DNA of 64,000 bases, taken from contig JAKSZP010002700.1 of the NCBI GenBank assembly GCA_022478985.1, positions 1 through 64,000 of the forward strand, read 5' to 3'. Made by a program: the position numbers and the translations under genes. Below, piece by piece: positions 20,932-32,298 of the stretch; positions within the stretch are counted from its first letter, which is position 1; each line of letters begins with the position of its first letter. The notes under the pieces were generated by a model. The model was given only the letters and a program-made list of their open reading frames with translations. It had not been told where the DNA came from and made no database searches. The DNA is from Massospora cicadina (Eukaryota; Entomophthoromycota; Entomophthoromycetes; Entomophthorales; Entomophthoraceae).

Positions 20932-21298
20932 TTACCCTCTCCTCCCAATGGGGCTCAACCCCCCCTCCAGGGGCTTGCGCCAGGGAAAAGTTCTTGTGGG
21001 CAGGGGCCAACTTCATGGCAGTGATGGTCAGTTTAAGTTGGGATCCAGCAGCCTGGGGAAAATGCTGGTGGAAGGCATCAATCAGTTCTTGGGCATGCAC
21101 ACAGTCGCGCGCTGGAACCCAACTGTTTTCTGCAGTGTCAAAGCCCTTCCAGGATACCAGGTACTCGAGTCTTCTTTTAACGCGGCGTGAGGCAACTATT
21201 TCTTCCACCTCCCACTCTGGCGCCCCATCCATGAGATAGGCCTCAGGTGTCTCTGGTTGGAGGCCCTCGAACAACATCAGTTTGCTCTCATTAAACAC
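20690..21298 (-). pseudogene. Element F Pol C-terminus: chromodomain plus LTR-encoded tail
   Basis: Uninterrupted 202-codon stretch. Residues about 27-82 form a chromodomain: PEWEVEEIVASRR, LEYLVSWKGFD and NSWVPARD, with the aromatic residues of the methyl-lysine cage at the usual places. Residues about 123-202 are encoded beyond the polypurine tract, inside the 3' LTR, and end at a stop at 20690-20692. The chromodomain is expected to guide integration to chromatin carrying H3K9 methylation. It is labelled pseudogene because the upstream Pol frame is broken, although this part itself is open. Confidence 0.88.
20932..20946 (-). promoter_or_regulatory. Element F polypurine tract
   Basis: Plus strand ttaccctctcctccc, GGGAGGAGAGGGTAA on the element strand, directly before the 3' LTR. 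It lies inside the coding region of the Pol C-terminus. Confidence 0.85.
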
Positions 21299-22330
21299 TG
21301 AGAAGATCCAGAATGAGGGGGAGATCTAGCTGGTATGAGGCATGGCCCACCTTTCTAACAACGCGGTAGGGGCCAATCCTCTTTGGTCCCAGTTTCTTAC
21401 ATGGATGCTTGATTGGTATGTTATGAGCATCATACATCACGATATCCCCTTCCTTGTATGCAGGACTCACTCGGCACTTCCCATCAGCATTCTCCTTATA
21501 TACCTGAATAGCCGCCTCCAAGCTTGTGGAAACCCCCTGGTGTACCTTCTTGATTGTCTTGGCAAAGTCCACCACCGCTTCAACCTTTGACCCACAGCTG
21601 GGCTCCATGTTAAAGGCAGGGCTAAAGTCATGGCTGGCGAAAAAGGGGGAACAGCTGATCAAAAAGTGCAAGGGATTGTTGTAGCTAAACTGGGCCATGG
21701 GAAGGTGAGAAGCCCAATCTGAATGATCTGCAGCGGTGTAACACCGCAGAAACTGCTCCAAGCACTGGTTCACTACTTCAGTCTGCCCATCTGATTGGGG
21801 AAGATGGACAGTTGAATGGCAAGGGCGAATCTGAAGAGTTTTACACAACTCTTTCCAAAACATGGAGGTAAACTGTGGGCCCCAGTCGCTGATAATTTCT
21901 TGGGGGACCCCATGGATTGCAAACACATGGATTACGAAAAGCCTAGCCATTTCAGCTGCGGCTATGGTGGTTCTGCAAGGAATAAAGTGGGCAAACTTCG
22001 TGAGCTGGTCCACCACTACCATGATGGCATCATAACTATCTGAGACTGGTAACTCCACAATGAAATCAAACGAGATGGTGGTCCAGGACCCACCAGCCTT
22101 TTAGACTGGTACCAACAACCCTGCTAAAGGTTGACGATTGGGTTTAATCTGGTTGCATACCAGGCACTCCTTACAATACTGGCCCACCTGAGCTGACAAG
22201 CCCTTCCAATTGTATGTGCGACGTATCAGCTTCAAGGTCTTTGCTCTCCCAGGATGACCAATGGTGATTCCATCATGATGGTCCCAAATGATGTCCAGGC
22301 GCAGTGGTCCAGCAGGTACCCAAAGGCGTC
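21291..22330 (-). pseudogene. Element F integrase, one internal stop
   Basis: The HHCC zinc finger is at the end of ORF 23063-22101 (HDGITIGHPGRAKT and YCKECLVCNQIK), interrupted after GLLVPV by a stop at 22101. The core resumes in 22058-21291: first catalytic Asp in VVVDQLTKFAHFIPC, second in ISDWGPQFTSMFWKEL (usual ISDRGPQF), catalytic Glu in SDGQTEVVNQ. The C-terminal GPY/F motif is at LGPKRIGPYRVVRKV. All three acidic residues are kept. Runs directly into the chromodomain frame. Confidence 0.88.
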
Positions 22331-22389
22331 CCTGGAACCACACCATTTTATCCTTTACGTGATAGCCCCTAGATAGATCATCATTATTT

Positions 22390-24032
22390 GAAGCGCTCTT
22401 TGCAAGTACCATGGCATATTCGCCTGACAGCGGCTGAGAGAGGACAACATTTCTAAACATACCATATTCCTCCACGTTATCCAGAGATGCAAGCGCTGGT
22501 CCTTTGTCCAGAGGAGAGGGTCGTTGAGGCAGAAGTTTACTTGGAGGAATCATCACCTGGGTGTTGTGCACTTCTACCTCCTTGGGATCAGGGGCTAATG
22601 CAGGGTTGCGGCTCAAAGCATCCGCCAAACCATTCTCCTTGCCCTTGGTGAACTCATACGTGAATGCAAATTGGGCAAGGGTCTCATGCCAACGGGTCTG
22701 CCGTGGGGTTAGGACATGAGGGGCGCGGTAGTACAGCAAGGCATGGTGATCTGTACGTACGCAGAATGATTGGGAAGAGCCATGCAAGTGGTGACGCCAA
22801 TATGTCAGCGCCTCCACCACTGCTAGTAACTCCTTATCATAAACAGCGTAATTCAACTCATGCAGAGACATCTTCCTAGAAAAATATCCCACTGGATGCT
22901 CTTTCCCATCTTCGCCTACTTGTAACAAGGCGGCCGCTATGGCGAAGCTGGAGACATCAGTTAACACAATGAACTCCTTTGAAGGGTCGACATGGCGAAG
23001 AACTATCATGGACAACAGTGTGCACTTCACTGCTTGGAAAGCATCCTCTAAAGTGGGGACCACTGAAGAACTTTGGCACCGCTACCCTTGTATAGGGGAG
23101 CCACCACCTCAGCCAGACTGAGAGCGAACTTCTTGAGGAACGTGCACGTCCCCAAAATCTCCTTAATTCCTTAACTGAGGTGGGGGTAGGCCACTCACGA
23201 ATTTCCTTCTCCTTGTCTGGAGTTATCATGTGTCCTTGGTTGAACACGATGTTGCCCAGAAACATGACATGGGACTTAGAGAACTCACACTTTGAAATTT
23301 TCAACGTAAGGCTGGCTGCCTTTAACCACTCCACCACCTGCCGAAGGTGAACTGCATGGGACTCCTGATCAGGGGAAAACACCAGGATATCATCCATGTA
23401 GGCGACCGCGCATACCCCTAACAGGTCCCCCAACGCGGAATCAATGCGGCGTTGGAAGATAGCAGGGGCATTCTTAAGCCCAAAGGGCATGACCTGAAAC
23501 TGGAAGATCCCTTTTCTGGTACAGAATGTGGTCAACCACTCTTGTCCCTTTTTAATCCGGATCTGATTGAACGCGTTGAGGCAATCCAGCTTGGAGAAGA
23601 CCTTCGCCTTCTCCACATAGCGTGTAATCTGGGAATCCAAAGGGATGAGATGGAGGTCTGGTACAGTAACGTTGTTAAGGTTACCATAGTCCACGCAGGG
23701 GAAAAAGATACCATCAGACTTCTCCATGAAGAGTATGGGGGAGCATACAGGTAGGTACGCTGAAAAGTTGCACCTTTGGCCAACTGTTCCTTCACCCACA
23801 CATACAAGGCCTCTTCCTCCCGAACAGTTAATGGGTAAATGGGGGAAGATATGTGCACCAGATCCACTGTGAGCTTAAAGTCACAATTGAACTCAGAGTG
23901 CTCAGGGAGTGCATTAGCGGATGCTGCATCAAAAGAGGATTCCCAACCCTTCAAACAGGAAGGTAAGGAAAATCCCGCGGAGGGGGGAATCTTCAGCAAA
24001 GGAGCAAGATAGGGGTGGGAACATTGGGCCAA
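22390..24032 (-). pseudogene. Element F reverse transcriptase-RNase H, frameshifted
   Basis: RT starts in frame 24032-23532 (LTVDLVHISSPIYPLTVREE, EQLAKGATFQRT), then shifts to 23799-22957: SPILFMEKSDG, FPCVDYGNLN, LDCLNAFNQIRI (first catalytic Asp), FQVMPFGLKNAPAIFQRR, catalytic YMDD in VAYMDDILVFS, and ISKCEF. RNase H follows in 23063-22101: VLTDVSSFAIAAALLQ, LNYAVYDKELLAVVEAL and VRTDHHALLYY hold the acidic residues. At least two frameshifts separate these blocks. Confidence 0.9.
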
Positions 24033-24094
24033 TAAGGTAATGGGCCCTGGACGTTATCCTCCGACAAGGGAACAATCAACTGGTGACTGTTAAT

Positions 24095-24439
24095 CTAAGA
24101 CAAAGATAGCGTGTTTTTTTTCAAATTAGTGCGGACATCAAACTTTCTCCACCATTCAACCTCCAAAATAATGGGGAACAAGAGGTGCTTGATAGCTTGG
24201 AAATGATCAGACAGAAGATAGGTGCCCACCTGGTAGTCCGCCATCCCTATGATGTTCACCGTAGGGATACCTTGAGAAGCTCCACCTCTAGCCATACCAC
24301 CTGGTGAGTAACTCAACTCAAGGTAGTCAGCCAGATCTTGGTCAATAAAATTATTGGTGGCACCGGTATCCACTAAAATGGTTATGGTGAACTTCCCCAA
24401 AGAGGATTTAAGGGTAGCAATCAAGAGGAAGTATCCCAA
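24095..24439 (-). pseudogene. Element F aspartic protease
   Basis: Open 114-codon stretch with the retroviral-type active site LVDTGATNNFID at residues 22-33 and a flap region rich in Gly (SPGGMARGGASQGIPTV). Ends KKNTLSLS. Processes the Gag-Pol polyprotein. The domain reads intact, but the polyprotein around it is broken. Confidence 0.85.
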
Positions 24440-25188
24440 GTGGGATTTATAAAAGCAGAAAACGCCTCCAGTTCACCTAAATTTTCTTCTGGATTGAGCG
24501 ATCCATAAGGGTAGGTCTGGGAATCAAAAGGGGGAGAGATATTTGGCCACTCTTACTACTACGGCCACATACCCCTCCATGCCTTCTGCAGGTGCATAAA
24601 TGTTTCATTTAATAGGCGCTGCTCTTTTTCAACTTCCTGTGTGCTGAGAATCATGGAAGAGGTCAAACAAGGATTTTCTGGTGTGATTCCATACATAGGA
24701 ATGGGTTCAAGATCTGAATCATAAGAGGGAAAAATTGGTTCAGAGGTATATCTCAGGTTTATGTTATAAAACGCGTTTTTTAGACGTGAATGACCTTGTC
24801 CCTTGAACTGTGATGGAATGACCGATGATATCCGTGGCCAACAACCCCAGGCCCATCTTTGCTGACTCTGATAACATCAGCTGAACATGGGGCAAAAGAA
24901 AACTTGTTTATTTAAATAGACATGAGAAATTCAGCGGGATGTCTGGGAATCATGACCTTCAAACCTAGAAGTGTCCGAAACTACCAGGTACAAACATGAA
25001 GGGTGGATACTTTCCAGTTGGAGACAACCAAAATAATGCCAAGTTGCTCCAACCTTCGGGAAAAGGAGGAAACAGTGGTGCAGCTAATGACAGCTGGAGC
25101 CCACAGCTGACAGCCACTGTTTCCACCTTGGAAAAGCTCCACACAGAATAAAATTTGAGCACATAAGAAAATAGGGTTGGTCGACTAA
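24440..25188 (-). pseudogene. Element F Gag remnant and leader
   Basis: Only about 750 bp lie between the protease and the 5' LTR. There is no long open frame, no capsid block and no CCHC knuckle; short minus-strand pieces such as TQEVEKEQRLLNETFMHLQK (about 24,640-24,585) may be Gag. A complete chromoviral Gag needs about 1 kb or more, so an internal deletion is likely. Confidence 0.5.
25176..25186 (-). promoter_or_regulatory. Element F self-primer binding site
   Basis: Plus strand gttggtcgact, two bases outside the 5' LTR. On the element strand it reads AGTCGACCAAC, exactly complementary over 11 nt to GTTGGTCGACT at 25585-25575 inside the same LTR, the predicted 5' end of the RNA. This is the arrangement of Tf1/sushi-type self-priming, in place of a tRNA primer. 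Confidence 0.8.
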
Positions 25189-26044
25189 TGTAAGGAAAGT
25201 GTCTATAACTCTCCTGTTCCTAGCATGGCAGTGCACGGTGCACCAGGCCAATGCCAGGGAACTAGCCGTTAGTGCCAGAGTGATTAGAGCCCAGCAGAGG
25301 GTGCTGGAGCAATAACCTCTTAGACATAAAATTGCAAATTTTATAATAGAAACCCATATAAGGGTGACGTGGTGCACATATAGGATGGGGTTAGGCGGCC
25401 CAGGTTGGAGGGAACCTGGCCGGACAAATGGTGCATGAGGGAGAGCAGCATGGTCTTTTCAATGGCAAGTGTAATGGAACGCGAGACCTCCTTGGAGAGG
25501 TTCGTGCACAGGAGCGTTTGGAATATCATAAAATAAAAAAATAACTTAAAACAGGGTATAGGTTTTATTGGGGAAGTCGACCAACAAGGAATGTTGGTTG
25601 GGGAAAACGTATTTAAGCTTGGATGGGGAAATTGGGGTTATGCCACAGTGGACCAAGCAGCGGCTCTCCAATAGGGTGATACTGCCATCCAAGTTAGTAA
25701 AATAGGCCAAAACTGACTTCACTTGGGTTATCAACTGATGTTGGATTCAACCTAAGCACATTATTTTGTAGGTGGAATGGGTTTCAAACCCTCATTCCTC
25801 AACTAAGCGAACCAAAGCATCCGCCTTTATTTGGTAGATAGTACGTTTTAATGCTTGGCCCGTCGTCAGGGGCTGGGCACTCAGCACCCCACTAGGACCA
25901 ACTAGGCATATTTTGCCCTTACCCAGCGCTGCTCTAGGGTGTGCTTAAGGTCTGGGAGGCCCTTTAACTTCACCTTTTGGGCCTCCAAGCGCCCAGCCTT
26001 ATCTTTGGGGTTGGTCCCCACTATTACGTCATGTTCACATGACA
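25189..26044 (-). repeat. Element F 5' LTR
   Basis: 856 bp, the partner of 20075-20931. It includes a copy of the Pol C-terminal coding segment (minus-strand frame ending near 25902), as expected if that segment is part of the LTR. Confidence 0.9.
25575..25617 (-). promoter_or_regulatory. Element F core promoter and predicted RNA start
   Basis: On the minus strand CTTAAATA (25617-25610) is a TATA-like box. It lies about 25-32 nt upstream of GTTGGTCGACT (25585-25575), which self-priming requires to be the 5' end of the RNA. The two independent signals agree on a start at about 25585. Confidence 0.65.
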
Positions 26045-26049
26045 TATCC
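26045..26049. repeat. Target-site duplication, right (element F)
   Basis: tatcc, partner of tatca at 20070-20074. Confidence 0.7.
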
Positions 26050-26622
26050 CTTGTGACTATCTCAGAATGGTAACTTTTGGTGAATTGCTTGATAGAATTG
26101 TATCTTTCTCTCTGCAATCAATGGTATAATGTCTAACATCATATACTTCATCTATCTGTCTCTATATTCGCAGACTCCCAGATCTAGCATAATTGTCAGA
26201 TGTTATGGCTAATTGCACTCAAATAGTTGCTAAGAGTGTAGAAATGGACAACGTTTTCTACCTTGAATTTCACCGTCCTAGGCTAAAGGCCCCTAATATT
26301 CACTTGTACGGTAGCTCACTTGTAAGTTTCTCTTCCCCATGCCATAGATCTTCCCCAAAATTAAAGAATGCCTTACCATTTCTACAAATCAAGCCTTTGC
26401 CAGAGCATAAGGAAATTATGGTAAGTGGAGAAGTTTGGTTATTTGGACGAACCATTATGAGGACGCACGTTCTGACAGCGGTTGTTACAACAAGCAATTA
26501 GAAAAGAACGCCTGAGATAAAGAAAAAAGGAACATTAAGATTTGGTTGAACCAAAAAACAAAAAATCTCTTCTTGCTTATTGGTAAAATATTGATGATAC
26601 CTATCACCTATTAGGTATAATC
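26050..26622. other. Unassigned DNA between element F and HAL-3
   Basis: Short unrelated ORFs only; I recognise nothing here. Confidence 0.5.
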
Positions 26623-26638
26623 TACTATTAATAAGATT
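26623..26638. repeat. Target-site duplication, left (HAL-3)
   Basis: tactattaataagatt, repeated exactly at 33882-33897, 7.2 kb away, because LINE-1 lies inside HAL-3. Confidence 0.85.
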
Positions 26639-26859
26639 AATATTTATTTGAGGCAAGACAACCAGGGGATGGACATTACCAAAACTAAAACTAACTAAAA
26701 ACTAAAATAACTACTTAATTTAAACAAAACGCCCTAATGAGCAGATTGAATGAATGAATTAAAAACAACCAACCAGGTGGGCAGCGGAAACTGCTTATCC
26801 TACCATGGCGGAAGGGGAGAGGGGGTCAGGGGCTCATCTTCAGCAGCCTCTTCGGCAGC

Positions 26860-28482
26860 AGCTTCTTCCCCATAATTGGAGTGCATGTCATGGCTGACAG
26901 TGTTTGGCGTTAGGGCATCTGCGGCATTGGGTTCAATATCACTGATAATTGGAATTTCATGGAAATTGCCAGATAGATAAATGGCACTGAGATATTTGGT
27001 TAAAGCTTTTTAGGCTTTGAAGCGGGCATCTGGGAGTTTAACAAATGTGACAATGTTGGTTCAGGTTATTTTTGCTTTTTAGATTCTGGGCTATAGTTGT
27101 CACATTCTGGATAGCATCATTTGCATTTTTGTATATCTGGTTCACCATTATTTTAGTTTTTTGAGTTAAGGTTGCAGGGATAACATGGGGTGGAATTCTT
27201 CCTGTGAGCATTGCTACTTATTTAGCTTCAGCTTTATGCAGGGGATGACAATCTGGTGTTGCAGCTGCTTGGACTGCAAGCTGGTGGTCACTGCAAAATG
27301 ATTCAGCATTTGGCTGTGGGGTATAAAGTTGAGGGGGGTATCTGGCGTCCCATTCTGCATTAATGAACCACTCAATTTGCAGAGATGGTTCTTCAATGAA
27401 CTTACCTGATTCATCAATTTCAGCCAATAATTCCCATGGGTTTTGGTTGAATTTGATTGGGGAATCAGTGTACAGTTGAGGTTTGGTCAATTCATTTGAG
27501 AAAGCATGGGATCAAACTGGGATCCAATCTGATGTTTGATTGGAGAAATTATTTATGGCATTGGAGTGTGGAGGAGGCTAATTGGTGGCTGCAGGTGCAG
27601 CTGCAGCAACAGGCTTTGGGGTGGGGGAGGTAGGATTGTGCCCTATACTGGAAATTGTACAGGGTAGGCAGTGGATTGGAGGTCAGCAGATGAGTCATCC
27701 GATCAGCTGGAAGTGGTTGAGGAGGGGCACTTGCATTTTGAGTGGTCCAACTCGAAACATGATGGACAGATTGTCTACCCGCACTTGACATGGGCCCAAA
27801 ATGGATGGTCAGGCACTGAGGGAATAATGGTGCATGGCGGAATTGACACCGCGATTTTATTAAAATCAGGGCTGATTGTGGCATATGCCTGAGGCCCAGT
27901 GAGTCGTGTGGCCCTGTTTGGGACCAAAAATTGTAAGATGGGGTTGGAGCCATAGGCTGCCAAACCATCCATCAGCTCCTGGTGGAGCACTTCAGGGGGA
28001 GGTGGGTGTGCAAGCCAGCAAACTGAACCACCAAAGTGGTGTCCATTGGGAGCCAAGTCCGAGTTTTGGGAGAGGGGTGCCCTGGAATACCAGGGGCACA
28101 ATTGCTGCAGTTGCAGCGTCAGCTTCGCAGGTGAAGCTGAGGTCAAAATACCCCTTGTAGGGGTGAAAATTAATAAAACCAGCGGGTGTCATCATCGCCT
28201 GTGCCATTTTGATAATGGCTTGGTTGTGGTATGGGAATAGTTTCCCATATTTGACCCTTAGGCCATAGTGCATGTTGCTCCGGGGAGCACTAGGGGGCAG
28301 CAAGGTACCACTTGGGTACAAGCAAGGTGGGCGTCTAGGTCATTGGGCGGAAAGAATCAGCCCATAGGTTTGGAATGACTGGGCGAACCAGTCCTAGTGC
28401 ATTTTCCTGCCAGATAGAAAATGGCAGGGGGAGTTTTGCCGCTGCCCCACGCTGGAGCAACTGGCAGATAATATGAGGACAT
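26860..28482 (-). pseudogene. HAL-3 ORF1-like protein, broken
   Basis: Start chosen at 28482 (MSSYYLPVAPAWGSG), matching the opening of HAL-2; a stop follows after 41 codons. Later pieces are 28321-27992 (LRVKYGKLFPYHNQAII, GYFDLSFTCEADA), 28146-27775, 27968-27549 and 27490-27218. The zinc knuckle at 27728-27769 reads CPSCFELDHSKCKC, intact CX2CX4HX4C. NPWELLAEIDESGKF follows. The far C-terminus (26,860-27,200) is too decayed to fix the end. Confidence 0.78.
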
Positions 28483-28506
28483 CGGAGTGAAACTACAACG
28501 GACAAA

Positions 28507-28521
28507 TTCAATTTGTTTTAT
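28507..28521. repeat. Target-site duplication, left (LINE-1)
   Basis: ttcaatttgttttat, repeated exactly at 33812-33826. Confidence 0.92.
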
Positions 28522-28705
28522 TTAAATTTAAATTTAAATTTATTGCGGGGAAGGCCAACCATGGGACGGACACTTCCAAATATGACTCAGACGAGGCAAA
28601 ACTTAGTACCAGGGGAGGCACCCCAGAGAAGCGATGCTATCTCTTGTTGCCAGCGGGAACGCCACCTATGGGAAGGGGGAGGGAACGTGTGAGGGGACGT
28701 ATCCA

Positions 28706-31700
28706 CTATTGAGCACGTGTGGAGGAAGGGGTCTGATTTGATGAACCAGACTGGGAACCAGGAGGAGACCAGCTGTCAGCGACGTGGTGGGAAGATATCC
28801 AAACATCCACGCTTGAAAGTGATCCACCAAATGAGACTGGAATCTGTGGACAGCTTCAGGAAGGGTGGGGATGGATCCAGCGATGGCTTCCAAGACAATC
28901 GTGTGGATAGTCCACATGGCGATTGCAACCACCAGAGCACGGAGGGAGGGTGGGAGGGGGAGGCCATTGATGAAGCAAACATATCTCTTGAAAGACTGAA
29001 GGGATGTGTTTGATCCTGGCCTAGCAGACGTTGGACTTCGCGCCATATTACTTTAGAGGTGGGGCACTTCTCCAGGCGGTGAAACAGCGTTCCATACTGG
29101 CCACACATGACACAGGATGAGTTTAAAGCATTAGAGCGCTCAGCTGTATGATACACCCGCCTCAGGCAGCGCCACACATGGGAGCGGATTGAGGCTGCAA
29201 CAGAGGATGGTGTGCGTATTTCCAGATAGTCTTTTGGGTCTCAGTAGAATAAGGGATGTCCATCATGTCCAGGTAGTCCACCCTGGATAGGACTTTAGGT
29301 CGAATGGGGATCACGCCATCATGGATGGGTAGCCCCTGTACCTCTTGTGTAAACTGAGGAGAGGGGCGGCCTCTTCAGGTTGTATGTCCAATAATACAAA
29401 TTCTCCACTCTGCGCTTCGCATGGAGAGTAGGATTCGTTTGTAGTGGGTTTTGGTCCCGTGAGGACCTGTGGCTGATGTGTGTGATGCGAGGTATTTCAT
29501 CAGGGAGTGGGGGTTTGATGGATTGTTGAGGCCCAAGGCTCAGGAGAAGTTGGAGCGGGCCACGCGGGACCAGTGTTGGGATGGGAGTGTAGGAGCAGTG
29601 ACAGCCGCAATCCAGGTGCCCAGGATCTTGGCGGCATGGGCTTTGAAGTCAAGTAGGCCCATGCCACCATGATGATGAGGGCCAAACATGACCTCTAGCC
29701 GTACAGGTGGAGGGCGGCCTGACCAAAGCCAGCCTTGTAGCAAAGCATACAGGGATTTGAAGAAGCTTGGGGAGAAGGGGATGGCGTGGGCTCTGAACCA
29801 GACTTTGGATAGGAGCATAGAGTTGGCAAGAACAACCCTGCCAGTGAGGGTAGTAGGGTGGGCTCTGAGAGAGGCTATTCGCTTCATCACGTTGTCCAGT
29901 ATATGGCACTCCATTACTGCTGACGCGTATCCACCTGCCTCCAACCACACGCCCAGATTTCTTATCAGTCCTATGTTAGGTCGTGGCACAAAGGGGAGCA
30001 CCAGTGGAGCGGTGTGTTTTGAGTTAGTAAGGCGTGGACGTGGGCGAGCAGATGGGCCAGGTTGGGAACTACTTGCTGGGGCCCAGCAGTTCTGAAACTG
30101 ACCAAGGAGGATGATTTCAGTTTTGGAGGCGTTCAGTGCCACGTTGCTTACCCAGGAATATTCCTGGATGAGGGCTTCAAATGCGCATGCATCTTTGTTA
30201 TTAGACACCCCCACCACGCAATCATCTGCAAATGCCATCATCTTGACTGGGGTTTGGCCTGGCACATGGACCCCAGTGAGTTGGGCATTCACATTTCGCA
30301 GTAGTGGGTCAAGGCTGAAGCTGTATAAGAGTGGGCTCAGGGGCTCCCCTTGTCGCAGGCCCCTTTGAGGGCGGACTACTTTTGTTAGGAAACCTGGGCC
30401 GCGCACTGCCATTGTTGCAGATTCCGTGAGCAGCATCACCCAGTTAATGAAGCGGGGAGGTAGGCGGAATTTTTGGAGGCAGGCCCTTAGGTATTCCCAG
30501 TTTACTCTATCATAGGCCTTTTGTTGGTCCAAGAATACAAGTGCCCCAGAGGCTGTGGACTGACACACATTAGCCACAGAGTGCACGTTATCCCAAATTG
30601 ACCTTCTGGGGATGAAACCGAATTGTTCTGGGGAGATGGTGGCAGATGCTACAGTCCCTAAACGGTTAGCCATGATTTTTGTTAAAATTTTGGTGTCTGT
30701 GTTTGTCAGAGAAATGGGGCGCCAGTTGGCTAAGTCTAGCCTATCCCCTTTCTTGAAGAGTGTGACCGTAAAGGCCTCATGTCCTCCTGGTAGGAGGCGC
30801 ATTTCCAACAGGCTTTGGTTGAGTGAGGCTAGCAGCAATGGGGATATATGTTTAAAATATTTTTTGTAGAACTCATATGGAATTCCATCTGGGCCTGGGC
30901 ATTTTTGGTTTGGCACACTGTGAATGGTAGTCCATAATTTGTTTGGAGTAATTAAATTCATTATTTCTGGGTATCGGAAAATGGTGCAGATATGAGCTCT
31001 GTCAAGAAATTCTGCCATTTCGGCTGGCTGAATTGGTTCAGCTCGGTATAACTTGGAGTAATATCTTTGCATTTCGATTACCACTTCAGCCAGTGTGTCC
31101 ACAATAGAATTATCCGATCTTCACACCTGTGTGCAGGCCACGCTCTGGCGTGGTGCAAAATTTTTTTGAAGAAGTATGGGGTCACTTGTCACCTTTAGTG
31201 ATGCATGTGGCCCTGTATTGGACACAAACCCGATGTTTGTGTTGCCTTTCAAGTGCGTTGAGGTGGGCGGCTGCCTCCGCCCACTTCTGACCCCATGCAG
31301 GGCTATATCATGAGGCTGGAATGTTGGACTCCAAATGGGCCAATTCCACCAGCGCCCACGATATAACCGCCGATGTGGCTCGTGAGCATTTGGATGAGAG
31401 ATGGCGATATTGGTGGATGGTGTCCTCTTTGAAAGTTGCCCATGTGGAAATGGGGTCCACGCAAAATGGTGCAACAAATGATTTTGCCAAAGTTGCCTCT
31501 TCCACCCACATGGAAAATCCTGGCGACGCGAGCTCTGGGGGGCGGATTTTGCACCAATGTGGGGCCTTTGCAACTGTGACGGGTAAGTGGTATGTTATCG
31601 AGACCAGTTGGTGGTTGGAGAATTCCATTTTCGTTGTTTTGAAGTGGGAGATGTGGGGTTGGAATTTTGCCAGCACTAGAATAAGGTCGATGCAGGTCAT

Positions 31701-32292
31701 GGACCTTAATTGGCCATTGTGGATGTGGGGACGCATCATGTTTTCGAGCAGTGGGGCATGTCGTGGCAGCACATCCATTAACCCAAGGGTGGCTTTTAGA
31801 ACGCATAGTTCTATGTGACCCTGTGGGACGTGGGGGTGAGGGCGGCCACCGGTCCATTGGTGAGGTTAGCCAACAGTTCATGTTGCCAATTAGGAAATAA
31901 TTGGGGGGTAGCGGGAGGGATTTAACTGACAAGAAAAATTCCTGATGCTCTTGTGCACCGTTTGGGGTGTAAATGTTGACGATTGTGTGTGCAACATCAG
32001 CCCATGAGAAGGTGACAACGAGCACTCAGCCATTTAGGAATGTTTCTGAAGATGTAAATTTGAAAAAATTGTTTTTCTGAATTAGCACCCCACAGTGCTT
32101 CAACCAAAAGGATAGGGATGGTAGGAGCATTGTTTTCCAAGCTTCCTCAGAACCTCATGGACAGTGGGACTCCTGGATGGCCAGGATATCCACGGGTAAA
32201 TTGTTTTGTAAAAAACTCAGTTTCCTAGCCTGGGATGGGGAGGCCTTGAGTCTGGCAATATTCAGCATCCCTAGAGTGAAGGTTTCACCCAT
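28706..32292 (-). pseudogene. LINE-1 ORF2: endonuclease-reverse transcriptase, broken
   Basis: Starts at ATG 32292, six nt after the ORF1 stop, about 1195 codons in undamaged form. Endonuclease part: a TGA at 32026-32028 (shared with LINE-2), VNIYTPNG, FLIGNMNCW (GDMNC in LINE-3, so the Asp is lost), SNHQLVSITY (the catalytic Asp of SDH is Asn). RT in the 520-codon open stretch 31102-29540: CPGPDGIPYEFYKKYF, NWRPISLTNTDTKI, ALVFLDQQKAYDRVN, GLRQGEPLSPLLY and the catalytic FADD. C-terminal zf-RVT CX2CX7HX4C (CVMCGQYGTLFHRLEKC) is in 29177-28776. Multiple frameshifts and lost endonuclease residues make it inactive. Confidence 0.92.
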
Positions 32293-32298
32293 CGCACC

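Larger units (their letters stand above)
20075..26044 (-). mobile_element. Element F: chromovirus (Ty3/gypsy with chromodomain), self-primed
   Basis: 5970 bp on the minus strand with long LTRs (857 and 856 bp) and near-perfect target duplication tatca/tatcc. Order on the minus strand: 5' LTR, self-primer site, Gag remnant, protease, RT, RNase H, integrase with HHCC finger, GPY/F region, chromodomain, polypurine tract, 3' LTR. Less decayed than A-D: long open stretches survive, but Pol is interrupted (for example at 22101 and around 23,000-23,500). Only about 0.75 kb separates the protease from the 5' LTR, so Gag is partly deleted. Chromodomain chromoviruses target heterochromatin. Confidence 0.92.

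Noticed and set aside
29688..30095. Plus-strand ORFs repeated in all three LINEs (for example 29688-30095, 45526-45933, 54441-54848)
   Set aside because: They are antisense shadows of the ORF2 reverse transcriptase and recur only because the LINE is repeated.
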